A stretch of 64,000 nt of DNA. Source: Solirubrobacteraceae bacterium. Lineage in GTDB: Bacteria > Actinomycetota > Thermoleophilia > Solirubrobacterales > Solirubrobacteraceae. Below the pieces are notes generated by a model. The model searched no databases and was not told the origin of the DNA. It saw only the letters and a list, made by a program, of their open reading frames with translations. The translations under genes were made by a program, and so were the position numbers. Below, piece after piece: positions 1 through 8,318 of this stretch. Numbering within the stretch: the first letter of the stretch is position 1; the number at the start of each line of letters is the position of its first letter. The stretch covers positions 62,001-126,000 of the forward strand of contig JAEMSV010000001.1 of the NCBI GenBank assembly GCA_016462625.1, given 5' to 3'.

Positions 1-274
1 CGCCGAACCCGACGACGTTCCACGGGTTGTAGAGGTACCAGAGCCAGAACTGGTGCCAGTGCAGGTGCGCCGCCTCGACCACTCGGTGGTAGCCGACGAC
101 GGGCGTGTCCTTCGGGTCCTTCATCGTCGGTGGGAAGTCGATGCGCCCGCCCGCCGGCGGCAGCTGGTCGAGGTCGACGGGCTTGCCGTTGATCTTCGCC
201 AGCGTTTCGGCGGTCTCGACCGGCTGGGGCCGCCACTTCTCCTGCTTGTCGAGCTTGAAGACGGGCGTGATCAC
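1..274 (-). CDS. Hypothetical protein, C-terminus cut by left edge
   Basis: An open frame runs leftward from a GTG at 274 to the window edge, giving 91 residues with no stop. It is rich in aromatics near the cut end: an HLHWHQFWLWYLYNPW stretch, then VVGFG. I do not recognise the N-terminal part. Proteins with a YNPW..GFG segment often continue into an HEGDWE motif (Vps62/DUF946-like), but that would lie outside the window, so it is only a guess. No clear ribosome binding site precedes the GTG. It is divergent from the P450 at 313. Confidence 0.45.
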   Translation of the reverse strand, partial: MITPVFKLDKQEKWRPQPVETAETLAKINGKPVDLDQLPPAGGRIDFPPTMKDPKDTPVVGYHRVVEAAHLHWHQFWLWYLYNPWNVVGFG

Positions 275-312
275 AGTGGGAGGATGCCAAATGGGAGGGG
301 AGGGTTGCGAAG

Positions 313-1686
313 GTGAGTACTCATGAGTATCGTCGGGATCCGATGATCGAGCCCAGCCTGCCCCCCATGATCCCCGTGCCGGCGCCCGTGGCCGGCCTCG
401 TGTTCGCGCTGACCGGCGCGCGCCGCACCGCTCGACTGCGCGGGAGGTACGGCCGCGCCTACCAGGTCAAGATCCCCGGTGTCGGCGTGTGCGTCGCCGT
501 GTCCGACCCCGCGCTCGTCAAGCAGGTGTTCACGGCGAAGCCCGACGTGGTGCGCGCCGGCGGCGACTTCAACCCCCTCTCGCGGACGCTCGGCCCGAAG
601 TCGATGTTCGCGATCGACGGCGACGAGCACCTGCGTCAGCGCCGCCTGCTCCTCCCGCCGTTCCACGGTGAGCGGATGGGCGCGTACACGTCGATCTTCG
701 AGGAGGAGACGCTCCGCGAGATCGCGACGTGGCCGGAGGGCGAGGAGTTCCCGACGATCCCCGGCACGATGCGGATCACGCTCAACGCGATCCTCCGCGC
801 CGTCTTCGGCGCGCACGACGAGGAGTTCGACGAGTTCCTCGAGTTCATGCCGCCGTGGGTGAAGCTGGGCTCGCTGCTCACGTCGGCGCCCGGCCTCCAG
901 CGGGACCTCGGCCGCCGCAGCCCGTGGGGGCGCTTCCTCGCCTACCGGCGGCGCTTCGACGGGCTGGTGGATCGCCTGATCGCGCAAGGCCGGAACGACC
1001 CGAACCTGACCGAGCGCTCCGACGTGCTCGCGCTAATGCTGCAGGCGCGCTACGACGACGGCGGCGAGATGACCCGCGACGAGATCGCCGACCAGCTCCT
1101 CGCGATGCTCGTCGCCGGACACGAGACGACGGCCGGGACGCTCGCCTGGGCGGTCGAGCGGCTGCGCCGCCATCCGGTGCTGCTGCAGCGCCTGGCCGAC
1201 GAGATCGAGGAGGGCGGCAGCGCGCTGCGCGAGGCGACCATCTACGAGGTCCAGCGCACCCGGCCGGTCATCGCCGGCGCCACCAGGCTCGTCGAGCAGC
1301 CGTTCGCCCTGGGCGAGTGGGTGCTGCCGCCGGGCATGGTGGTGCTCATCGACAGCGTTGGGCTGCACACCGATCCCGAGCTGTTCCCGGACCCGTACCG
1401 CTTCGACCCCGACCGGTTCGTCGGCACCAAGCCCGACACGTATCAGTGGGTGCCGTTCGGCGGCGGCCGGCGGCGGTGCATCGGCGCCGCGTTCGCGCAG
1501 CTCGAGATGGACGTCGTGCTGCGCGTGATGATCGAGCAGCTCGAGCTCATCCCGACGAGCGAGCGCGACGAGAAGTGGCGGTTCCGCGGCGTCGCGTTCG
1601 CGCCGTCACGCGGCGGCGCCGCACGGGTGCGCAGGCGGGCGGTGCCGCTGCAGGCGCGTCGGGAGGCCGAGGCCGCCCTCGCCTAG
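313..1686 (+). CDS. Cytochrome P450
   Basis: Haem-thiolate monooxygenase of 457 residues, expected to hydroxylate a small hydrophobic substrate using electrons from a separate ferredoxin and reductase, neither of which is encoded nearby. The I-helix oxygen-activation motif AGHETT, the K-helix ExxR (EVQR) and the haem-binding loop FGGGRRRCIG, with the Cys ligand near residue 389, are all present. The GTG start at 313 is preferred over the in-frame ATG at 343, because a GGGAGGGGAGGG purine tract ends about 8 bases before it and no such tract precedes 343. The substrate cannot be told from the sequence. The FGGGRRRCIG loop resembles the eukaryote-like bacterial P450 classes more than the GFGxGxHxCLG class seen at 11549. 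Confidence 0.93.
   Translation: MSTHEYRRDPMIEPSLPPMIPVPAPVAGLVFALTGARRTARLRGRYGRAYQVKIPGVGVCVAVSDPALVKQVFTAKPDVVRAGGDFNPLSRTLGPKSMFAIDGDEHLRQRRLLLPPFHGERMGAYTSIFEEETLREIATWPEGEEFPTIPGTMRITLNAILRAVFGAHDEEFDEFLEFMPPWVKLGSLLTSAPGLQRDLGRRSPWGRFLAYRRRFDGLVDRLIAQGRNDPNLTERSDVLALMLQARYDDGGEMTRDEIADQLLAMLVAGHETTAGTLAWAVERLRRHPVLLQRLADEIEEGGSALREATIYEVQRTRPVIAGATRLVEQPFALGEWVLPPGMVVLIDSVGLHTDPELFPDPYRFDPDRFVGTKPDTYQWVPFGGGRRRCIGAAFAQLEMDVVLRVMIEQLELIPTSERDEKWRFRGVAFAPSRGGAARVRRRAVPLQARREAEAALA
314..323. promoter_or_regulatory. Palindrome at the P450 start codon
   Basis: TGAGTACTCA is a perfect 10-bp palindrome overlapping the GTG start of the P450 gene, followed at once by a second TGAGTA. It could be an operator for an unlinked regulator that blocks translation or transcription initiation. 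No regulator gene sits next to it, so the role is an inference. Confidence 0.3.
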
Positions 1687-1688
1687 CG

Positions 1689-2276
1689 TCACGCGTACGG
1701 GTTCTTGGGTCCGCGGTCGTCCGACAGCGAGTCGCGCGTCCGCGTCATCAGCTGCTCGATCGCGTCGGCCAGGTGCGTGGGGGCGATGTTGTAGTCGTCA
1801 CGCTCGACCCGGATCCGGTGCGCGGCGAGCAGCACCTCGGCGTGTGACACGCCCGCGGGCGGCTCGAAGCGGTAGGACGCGAGCTCGACGAGCAGCCCGA
1901 GCGGGTCGCGGAAGTAGATCGAGTCCATGAAGCCGCGGTCCTTGACGCCACTGTGCGTGATGCCGCGCTCGTCGAGGCGCTCGACCGCCTGACGGAACGT
2001 CGCGTTCGACAGCGAGAACGCCACGTGGTGCACGCAGCCGATGTCCTGTGGGGCGTGCGGAGTCGCCGGCTTGGCACGCGCCTCGTCGGTGAAGATCGTG
2101 ATGAGCCGGCCATCGCCCGGATCGAAGTAGAGGTGGCTCTCGCCGGGGTTGTCGAGGTTCGGCTGCTCGAACACGAACGGCATGCCGAGCACGCCCTCCC
2201 AGAAGTCGATCGACGTCTGCCGGTCCGCGCCGACGAGGGTGATGTGGTGGACGCCCTGGGTCTGGAGCTTGCGCAT
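1689..2276 (-). CDS. VOC-family (glyoxalase/dioxygenase fold) protein
   Basis: Protein of 195 residues with a vicinal-oxygen-chelate fold. The first half begins GVHHITLVGADRQTSIDFW and the second has CVHHVAFSL and ends LLVELASY, supplying the His/His/Glu metal-ligand pattern of the family. Members include glyoxalase I, ring-cleaving extradiol dioxygenases and hydroquinone dioxygenase-like enzymes; the substrate is not clear. The ATG at 2276 is preferred because family homology begins just after it; a GTG at 2297 would add seven residues without homology. The stop lies 2 bp from the P450 stop, and the gene is divergent from the hydrolase at 2327. Confidence 0.85.
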   Translation of the reverse strand: MRKLQTQGVHHITLVGADRQTSIDFWEGVLGMPFVFEQPNLDNPGESHLYFDPGDGRLITIFTDEARAKPATPHAPQDIGCVHHVAFSLSNATFRQAVERLDERGITHSGVKDRGFMDSIYFRDPLGLLVELASYRFEPPAGVSHAEVLLAAHRIRVERDDYNIAPTHLADAIEQLMTRTRDSLSDDRGPKNPYA

Positions 2277-2326
2277 GGGGGAAGTGTCGCGCCTCACACA
2301 CCGGGCGTGTCGCGCGTTTCACGGGC

Positions 2327-3172
2327 ATGAACCGACTCGACGTGCAGTTCTCCTCCGGCCGCGACACCTGTGCGGCGTGGCACCTCCCTGGCGACGGCCC
2401 GATGGTCGTCATGGCGCACGGGCTCTCCGGCACGCGTCGCGATCGCCTCGGCGCGTTCGCGGAGCGCTTCGCCGAGGCGGGGTTCGGCGCGCTCGTCTTC
2501 GATCACCGCGGCTTCGGCGACAGCACCGGCACGCCCGACCACTTCGACCCCGCCCGCCAGCTCGAGGACTGGTCCGCGGCGCTGGCGTTCGTCCGCACGC
2601 TCGAGGGAGTGGACCCCGAACGCGTCGCGACGTTCGGCTCGTCGATGGGTGGCGGGAACGCGCTCGCCGCGGCTGCGGCCGACAGGCGGGTCGCGGCGGC
2701 GATCAGCCAGGTGCCGTTTCTCGACATGCGGCGGCAGGCGCGCCGCTCGTCGCCGAAGGTCGCCGCCCGCATGCTCTGCGCCGCGGCGCGGGGCGAGCAC
2801 CTGCCGGCGATCGGCGAGCCGGACGAGCCGGCGTTCATCAACGCTCCCGGCGGCGCCGAGGGCTGGCGGCACGTCGTCGCCATCGGGGAGGACTCGCGTT
2901 GGCGCAACCGCGTCTCGGCGCGGTGGCTGCTGGGGAGGCCGTACAACCCGGGCCGCCACGCCGCGTCGCTGCACTGCCCGTGGCTGGTCTGCGTCGGCGA
3001 GGACGACCGCGTCGCGCGGCCCGGGCCGGCGATCGCCGCCGCCCGGCGCGCGCCGCAGGGGGAGCTGCGCACCTACCCGGGCGTCGACCACTTCGACGTC
3101 TACGACGGGCCCGAGCACGAGGCGGTGGTGAGCGATCAGCTGGAGTTCCTGCAGCGGCACCTGGCGGGCTAG
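2327..3172 (+). CDS. Alpha/beta hydrolase
   Basis: Cytosolic serine hydrolase of 281 residues, probably an esterase or thioesterase-like enzyme of the dienelactone hydrolase/S9-like group. The oxyanion region HGLSGTRRD, the nucleophile elbow GSSMGGG (Ser near residue 106), a C-terminal acid in GEDDRVARPG and the catalytic His in GVDHFDVY form a complete triad. No signal peptide is seen. The start ATG follows a 29-bp gap shared with the divergent VOC gene. The stop overlaps the convergent diguanylate cyclase gene by 4 bp. The substrate is unknown. Confidence 0.88.
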   Translation: MNRLDVQFSSGRDTCAAWHLPGDGPMVVMAHGLSGTRRDRLGAFAERFAEAGFGALVFDHRGFGDSTGTPDHFDPARQLEDWSAALAFVRTLEGVDPERVATFGSSMGGGNALAAAAADRRVAAAISQVPFLDMRRQARRSSPKVAARMLCAAARGEHLPAIGEPDEPAFINAPGGAEGWRHVVAIGEDSRWRNRVSARWLLGRPYNPGRHAASLHCPWLVCVGEDDRVARPGPAIAAARRAPQGELRTYPGVDHFDVYDGPEHEAVVSDQLEFLQRHLAG

Positions 3173-4200
3173 CCGGCAGTGCGCCGCTCTGCGAGGAGCT
3201 GGTGCGACAGCTGCTTGTCCTTGTACATCCGCTGATCGGCGATCCGCAGGGCGTCGACTGGCGTCTTCGCCTCACCGGGAACGTCCACGAATCCGTGGGC
3301 GGCCGTGACGTGCAGGTGGCCGTCGTCCTCCGACAGGGCGGCGACCGCCCGCGGTGTCGCGAGCTCCCCGTCGCCGTCGAGCAGCAGGCAGAACTCGTCC
3401 CCGCCGAGCCGGTAGGCGCTGCCGTTCTGGTGCAGCGTCTCGGTCAGGCGCGCCCCGAGGCGCTGGAGCAGGGCGTCGCCCTCGAGGTGCCCGCGCTCGT
3501 CGTTGAAGCGCTTGAAGCCGTTGAGGTCGAACAGCACGAGCACGTGCGGATCCGGGTTTGCGCAGGCGGCGCCGAGATCACGGATGAGCTGGCGCCGGTT
3601 CGGCAGGCCGGTCAGCTCATCGGTGAGCGCCTGGACCTCGGTCTCCCGCAGCGCCTGCGCGAGCCGCGCGCGCAGCGCGCCGACGACGACGCCCACGCAA
3701 AGGAGGGTCAGGGAGGTCGTGACCCACGTGCCGAGCCAGCCGAACGACGGATCGCCGAGATACAGCGCGAACGCGTCGCCGACGCAGGCGAGGCCGAGGT
3801 AGATCAGCGCGATCTTGAAGCGGAAGAACACGAAGGCGTAGATCACGCCCCAGATGAAGAGCAGCAGGCCCTGCGTCTCGGCCTGCCCGGTGTAGTGCGC
3901 GCCGGCGGTGATGATCGCCGTGCCGAAGGCCATGCCGACGTAGACGAACCAGATCGGCGCGCGGTCGAACACGACGAACCACGCCAGCGCGCCGATGAGG
4001 GACAGCACGCCGAGCACCGCGCAGGCGGTGGTGTTCTGCACCGGACTGAACGGCACGATCACCATCGCGATCGAACACGCAGCAGCTCCGAGGTACATCC
4101 CCATCGCGACCTGGGCGGCGAATGCGACGTCCATCTTCGCCTGCCCGAGCGCGTCGGAGGGATCCATGCGCAGACGCCGCTTGATCTCCGAACTCCCCAT
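3169..4200 (-). CDS. Membrane diguanylate cyclase (GGDEF)
   Basis: Protein of 343 residues. About six hydrophobic helices fill residues 25-180, and a GGDEF domain fills the C-terminal half. The active-site loop is RLGGDEF (GGDEF at residues 266-270), and the LTDELTGLPNRR entry motif and FDLNGFKRFND substrate-binding segment are present, so the enzyme should make c-di-GMP from two GTP. The usual inhibitory RxxD five residues before GGDEF is replaced by HQNG, so product feedback at the I-site is probably lost. The membrane part has no recognisable sensory motif. It is a single-gene unit between the hydrolase and the methyltransferase. Confidence 0.92.
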   Translation of the reverse strand: MGSSEIKRRLRMDPSDALGQAKMDVAFAAQVAMGMYLGAAACSIAMVIVPFSPVQNTTACAVLGVLSLIGALAWFVVFDRAPIWFVYVGMAFGTAIITAGAHYTGQAETQGLLLFIWGVIYAFVFFRFKIALIYLGLACVGDAFALYLGDPSFGWLGTWVTTSLTLLCVGVVVGALRARLAQALRETEVQALTDELTGLPNRRQLIRDLGAACANPDPHVLVLFDLNGFKRFNDERGHLEGDALLQRLGARLTETLHQNGSAYRLGGDEFCLLLDGDGELATPRAVAALSEDDGHLHVTAAHGFVDVPGEAKTPVDALRIADQRMYKDKQLSHQLLAERRTAG

Positions 4201-4276
4201 TTCCAGGGAGGTCGGCCTTACCGCATGGACGCTTGAGCGTTCGACGGACGCGCGGCCATATGGCCGGGCGGGCCGC

Positions 4277-5158
4277 TCAGCCGGGCACGCGCGCCGTCAC
4301 GACCCACGCCGTGGCGGGAACCACGATCCCCGCGTCGCCGCGGTCGTACTCGCCCGCGAGTGCGACGAGGTCCTGCTCGATCAGCGGCCGCACGCGCTCG
4401 GCGTCGTCACCGGCCAGCCGGATCGTCTCCGCGGCGGGGCCGATGGCGAACGCCACCTCGACGGCCGCTTCGGCGGTGTCGCCGATGAACATGTCGATGT
4501 CGACGCGGCGCAGCGCGATGTGCTCGAAGCCGGCCGCCTTGAGGATTCCGCTCGTGGTGTCGGCGCCGGCCATGGAGAACGGCCCGGGGCCGCAGGTCAG
4601 CTCGTCGGAGGCGTCGGCGTCGGGCTTGGGCACGTGCCGGTCGACGACCTCCTCCGAGCGCTGCATCCACTCGTTCTCGAGCTTGCGCCGCCAGACGACC
4701 ATGCAGAGCTTCCCGCCGGGGAGCAGCGCCTGCCGGACGTTGCGCATCGCGGCGACGGGGTTGGCGAAGAACATCGTCCCCATGCGGGCGAACGCGTACT
4801 CGTACGGGCCGCCGGGGACCCCGGCCTGCACGTCGGCGACGAGGAACTCGACGTTCTCGGCGCCGGTGGCCGCGGCCTCCTCGCGGGAGGCCTCGACGAA
4901 CCGCGCCGCGGCGTCGATGCCGACGGCGTGGCCGGTCGGGCCGACGATCCGCGCGAGCTGCTGGGTTGTGTCGCCGAAGCCGCACCCGAGGTCGACGACG
5001 CGGTCGCCCCGTTTGGGCGGGTCGTGGGCCATCGCATCGTCGCCGAACTGCGTGAGCCCGGTGACGAAGATGTGGCGGTACTCGCTGAAGCGATCGAAGA
5101 GGACCGTGTTCCAGGCCTCGGTCGCCTCGTCGTTGTTGACGTAGACCTTGTCAGCCAT
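4277..5158 (-). CDS. Class I SAM-dependent methyltransferase
   Basis: Protein of 293 residues with a Rossmann methyltransferase domain. Motif I is VVDLGCGFGDT, the acidic ribose-binding residue is in AVGIDAAA, motif II is FLVADVQ, and the post-motif ALLPGGKLCMVVW completes the fold. The closest general pattern is the UbiE/methyltransferase-25 type. The substrate is unknown; the C-terminal third is probably the substrate lid. It lies 43 bp downstream of the DUF2236 oxygenase gene on the same strand, so co-transcription is plausible. Confidence 0.87.
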   Translation of the reverse strand: MADKVYVNNDEATEAWNTVLFDRFSEYRHIFVTGLTQFGDDAMAHDPPKRGDRVVDLGCGFGDTTQQLARIVGPTGHAVGIDAAARFVEASREEAAATGAENVEFLVADVQAGVPGGPYEYAFARMGTMFFANPVAAMRNVRQALLPGGKLCMVVWRRKLENEWMQRSEEVVDRHVPKPDADASDELTCGPGPFSMAGADTTSGILKAAGFEHIALRRVDIDMFIGDTAEAAVEVAFAIGPAAETIRLAGDDAERVRPLIEQDLVALAGEYDRGDAGIVVPATAWVVTARVPG

Positions 5159-5201
5159 CGTCGACCAAACGTACCGCGCCCGACGGGCCTGCGCCAGCCG
5201 T

Positions 5202-6143
5202 TCAGGCCGCGGCGGCCCGGCGGTCGTCCGCGACGCGCTTGCGGCGGCGGGCCTGCAGCGCGTTCGGCTGGTACTGCAGCGACTCCGGCAGGACGTTCCA
5301 CGCAGCGCCGACCGCGCGGCAGGCGAGCTTGAACAGCCGCTCGTCGCGCGCCGTCCACTCCAGCTCCTGCAGCTCGCGGACGCGCGGCGGGGACATGCCG
5401 ACGCTCATCCAGCGGTAGGTCTTCATCACCGCGGGCCGCACGAGCACCCACAGCGGGGTGGGCAGCCCGGGCGGCGAGCTGATCTTCAGCAGGTGGACGT
5501 CGTTGGTGAAGTCGCTCGTCGGGTTGCGCTCGAGGACGCTCTCGAGGATGTCGTTCCAGTAGGCGTCGAACGACGCCCAGTCGGTCGGCATCCCGTCGAT
5601 GTCGGCCATGCCGTAGCGGCGCCACCACGTCACGGACTCAGCGATGAGCTGGTCCTTCTCGGCGAGCGTCAGCGGCGTGCCGAACAGGTCCTGCGTTGCG
5701 ACGATGGCCTCCACGAAGGTCGCGTGCGTCCAGTAGAAGACGTCCGGCTGGAGCGCGTGCCACGTGCGCCCCTCGACGTCCTTGACGTTCAGGTTCTTGT
5801 GGAAGTCGCGGATGCGGCGGCCGCGGGCGGTCGAGACGCGCTCGGCCTCGTACTCGCCGAAGACCTGCTCGACGGGCTCGTCGTAGATGACCGCGTTGAT
5901 CATGGGCAGCGAGCGGAAGATCCGGTCCCAGGGGTTGGAGAACGTGTCGGTGTGCTCCTGGAGCATCCAGCCGACCGCGGGGTGCAGGTTCTGCAGCCAT
6001 CCGCCGGTGCGCGCGGCGAACAGCAGCCCGCGGGTGTCGCCGAAGTGCTTCCAGGTCAGGGAGCCGGGGCCGAGCGGCGCGCCGGCCGGAGCGTCCCCCT
6101 CACGGGTGAATCGGCCGGTCCGGGGCAGGGTCGTGGTCGCCAT
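5202..6143 (-). CDS. DUF2236 / MpaB-family oxygenase
   Basis: Protein of 313 residues of the oxygenase MpaB/DUF2236 family, related to the haem-containing latex-clearing protein Lcp. It has the family hallmarks LHPAVGWMLQEHT near the N-terminus, the DFHKNL segment, and ALQPDVFYWTHATFVEA, which holds the conserved His region. Lcp itself is secreted, but here there is no signal peptide, so a cytosolic role is expected. The gene is divergent from the TetR gene at 6152 across a near-zero gap that contains an inverted repeat, so the TetR product probably controls it. The neighbouring methyltransferase may act on the same substrate. Confidence 0.85.
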   Translation of the reverse strand: MATTTLPRTGRFTREGDAPAGAPLGPGSLTWKHFGDTRGLLFAARTGGWLQNLHPAVGWMLQEHTDTFSNPWDRIFRSLPMINAVIYDEPVEQVFGEYEAERVSTARGRRIRDFHKNLNVKDVEGRTWHALQPDVFYWTHATFVEAIVATQDLFGTPLTLAEKDQLIAESVTWWRRYGMADIDGMPTDWASFDAYWNDILESVLERNPTSDFTNDVHLLKISSPPGLPTPLWVLVRPAVMKTYRWMSVGMSPPRVRELQELEWTARDERLFKLACRAVGAAWNVLPESLQYQPNALQARRRKRVADDRRAAAA

Positions 6144-6144
6144 G

Positions 6145-6179
6145 TGAGAGAATGATAGAGATCGTGTCGCTTTCTCTCA
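6145..6179. promoter_or_regulatory. Inverted repeat, probable TetR operator
   Basis: Perfect 8-bp arms TGAGAGAA (6145-6152) and TTCTCTCA (6172-6179) flank 19 bp across the start codons of the divergent DUF2236 and TetR genes. The position suits an autoregulated TetR operator. The wide spacing is unusual, so two half-site dimers are possible. Confidence 0.5.
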
Positions 6180-6736
6180 TCTCCACCGAGGACCGCATCC
6201 TCGACGCCGCGCTCGAGGAGTTCCTGCTCATCGGGTTCCGCCGGGCGACGGTCGGCTCGGTCGCCCAGCGTGCCGGGGTGGGCCCGGCGACGATCTACCG
6301 GCGTGTGGGCCAGCGCGAGCAGCTGGTCGGCGCGACGATCGCCCGCGAGACGCAGCGCTGCCTGGCGGAGATCGCCGAGGCCGTCGAGCCCTACGACGCG
6401 CTCGACGACCGGATCGCCGAGACGTTCGTCGCCGTGCTCCGCGTCTTCGTCGGGCACCCGCTGATGGTGCGGCTGCGCGAGCTCGAACCCGAATCGCTCG
6501 CCCTCCAGCTCGCCGACGCGGATGCGCTGCTCGACCTCGGCCGGGCGTGGATCCGCGCCGAGATCGACCGCGCGATGGCGCTCGGGCAGACGGCCGTCGC
6601 CGATCCGGGCGCGCTCGCGGACGTGCTCGTGCGCTTCACGCACTCGGTCCTCGTCACCCCACCCGCCGAGCTCGTCGCCGACGAGACCCGCGCGCGGGCC
6701 TACGCGCGTGCGACCATCGCGCCGCTGGTGCGTTGA
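6152..6736 (+). CDS. TetR-family transcriptional regulator
   Basis: Protein of 194 residues. The N-terminal helix-turn-helix is typical: DRILDAALEEF, then the recognition segment AGVGPATIYRRVGQREQL. The C-terminal ligand domain is diverse, as usual. A GTG at 6164 is an alternative start four codons in; the ATG at 6152 overlaps the left arm of the inverted repeat and would be nearly leaderless. By position it should repress the divergent DUF2236 oxygenase gene and possibly the downstream AbfD-like gene. The ligand is unknown. Confidence 0.88.
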   Translation: MIEIVSLSLISTEDRILDAALEEFLLIGFRRATVGSVAQRAGVGPATIYRRVGQREQLVGATIARETQRCLAEIAEAVEPYDALDDRIAETFVAVLRVFVGHPLMVRLRELEPESLALQLADADALLDLGRAWIRAEIDRAMALGQTAVADPGALADVLVRFTHSVLVTPPAELVADETRARAYARATIAPLVR

Positions 6737-6767
6737 CGTGCCCCGTCCCGAGCGATACTCCTACGTC

Positions 6768-8318
6768 ATGAGCCCGCAGACCGAAGCCAACGTGGGCGTC
6801 GCCCCCATCGGGGAGCCGCGCCGCCTGGAGACCGCCGAGGATCGGTGGGGGCGGATGCCGGTCATCGTCACGGGCGACGACTACCTGCAGTCCGTTCGAG
6901 ACCGCGGCACGACGCTGTACATGTTCGGCGAGAAGATCGAGGAGCCGGCCGACCACCCGATCATCCAGCCGTCGATCAACGCCCTGAAGGCGACGTACGA
7001 CCTCGCGATCGACGAGCCCGAGGTCGCCACCGCGTACTCGCCGATCATCGACGCGCGGGTCAACCGCTTCCTGCACGTGGCCGAGTCGCCGCAGGACCTG
7101 ATGGACAAGCACGCGATGCAGCGCCGCCTCGGGCAGCTCACGGGCACGTGCTTCCAGCGCTGCACCGGGCTGGACACGATCAGCGTGCTGCACTCGGCGA
7201 CCTACGACGTCGATCAGAAATACGGCACGGAGTACCACGGCCGCTACATGCGCTTCCTCGCCGAGGCCCAGCGCCACAACATCCTGATCTCGGTCGGCAT
7301 GACCGACCCGAAGGGCGACCGCGGCAAGCCTCCGCACCAGCAGGCCGACCCGGATCTCTTCCTCCACGTCTCCGGCCGCAACGAGCACGGCGTCTTCCTG
7401 CGCGGCGCAAAGGCGCACATGACCGGCGGCTGGAACCAGCACTGGATCTGCGTCGTACCGACGATGAACCTCGGCGAGGCCGACAAGGACTACGCCGTCG
7501 TCGGCATCGTGCCGGCCGACGCCGAGGGCATCACGTACGTCTACGGCCGGCAGGCCTCGGACACGCGCGCGATGGAGCCGGGCACGATCGACAAGGGCAA
7601 CGCGAAGTTCGGCGGCCAGGAGGTGCTCGTCCACTTCAACGACGTCTTCGTCCCGTACGAGCACGTGATGCTCGACGGTGAGTTCGAGTTCGCGCAGCTG
7701 CTCGTCTCGCGCTTCACCGCCTACCACCGCGCGAGCTACGTCTGCAAGACCGGCCTGGGCGACGTGCTGACCGGCGCGGCCGCCGAGGTCGTCGAGATGA
7801 ACGGCGTCCCGAACGCGGCGCACATCAAGGACAAGCTCGTCGAGATGGTGCACCTCAACGAGACGATCTACTCGTCGTCGATCGCAAGTGCCGCAAAGGC
7901 CAGCAAGCTCGATTCGGGTATCTGGATGAACGACGAGATGCTCGCGAACGTCTGCAAGCACAACGTCACGCGCTTCCCGTACGAGATCTCGCGGCTTGCC
8001 CAGGACCTCGCGGGCGGCATCGTCGCGACCATGCCCAGCGAGGAGGACTTCCGCTCCGAGGAGGTCGGCCCGCTGCTCGAGCGGATGCTGGCCGGTCGCG
8101 CGGACGTGCCCACCGAGGACCGCATGCGGATCATCCGCCTGATCGAGAACCTGACGCTAGGCCGCAACGCGGTCGGCTACCTCACCGAGTCGCTGCACGG
8201 CGCGGGCTCGCCCCAGGGTCAGCGGATCCAGATCTGGCGGGGGATGGACCTCGAGCTGAAGAAGGTCCTGGCCCGCAAGCTGGCGGGGATCGAGGACGCC
8301 GGCAGTCCTACCGCGTGA
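6768..8318 (+). CDS. 4-Hydroxybutyryl-CoA dehydratase-like flavoprotein (HpaB superfamily)
   Basis: Protein of 516 residues with the acyl-CoA-dehydrogenase-like fold shared by 4-hydroxyphenylacetate 3-monooxygenase (HpaB) and 4-hydroxybutyryl-CoA dehydratase (AbfD). Two cysteines in CFQRC (C128, C132), then H320 and C326 in YHRASYVCKTG, match the pattern that holds the [4Fe-4S] cluster in Clostridium AbfD (recalled as C99, C103, H292, C299). The spacing is nearly the same, but the His-Cys gap is one residue shorter than I recall. HpaB monooxygenases lack this set, so I favour a dehydratase/vinylacetyl-CoA isomerase role over hydroxylation. It lies 31 bp after the TetR gene; the stop overlaps the convergent lipoprotein gene by 11 bp. 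Confidence 0.82.
   Translation: MSPQTEANVGVAPIGEPRRLETAEDRWGRMPVIVTGDDYLQSVRDRGTTLYMFGEKIEEPADHPIIQPSINALKATYDLAIDEPEVATAYSPIIDARVNRFLHVAESPQDLMDKHAMQRRLGQLTGTCFQRCTGLDTISVLHSATYDVDQKYGTEYHGRYMRFLAEAQRHNILISVGMTDPKGDRGKPPHQQADPDLFLHVSGRNEHGVFLRGAKAHMTGGWNQHWICVVPTMNLGEADKDYAVVGIVPADAEGITYVYGRQASDTRAMEPGTIDKGNAKFGGQEVLVHFNDVFVPYEHVMLDGEFEFAQLLVSRFTAYHRASYVCKTGLGDVLTGAAAEVVEMNGVPNAAHIKDKLVEMVHLNETIYSSSIASAAKASKLDSGIWMNDEMLANVCKHNVTRFPYEISRLAQDLAGGIVATMPSEEDFRSEEVGPLLERMLAGRADVPTEDRMRIIRLIENLTLGRNAVGYLTESLHGAGSPQGQRIQIWRGMDLELKKVLARKLAGIEDAGSPTA

Noticed and set aside
6768..8318. 4-hydroxyphenylacetate 3-monooxygenase
   Set aside because: The four cluster ligands of 4-hydroxybutyryl-CoA dehydratase are present, which HpaB enzymes lack, and no HpaC reductase gene is nearby.
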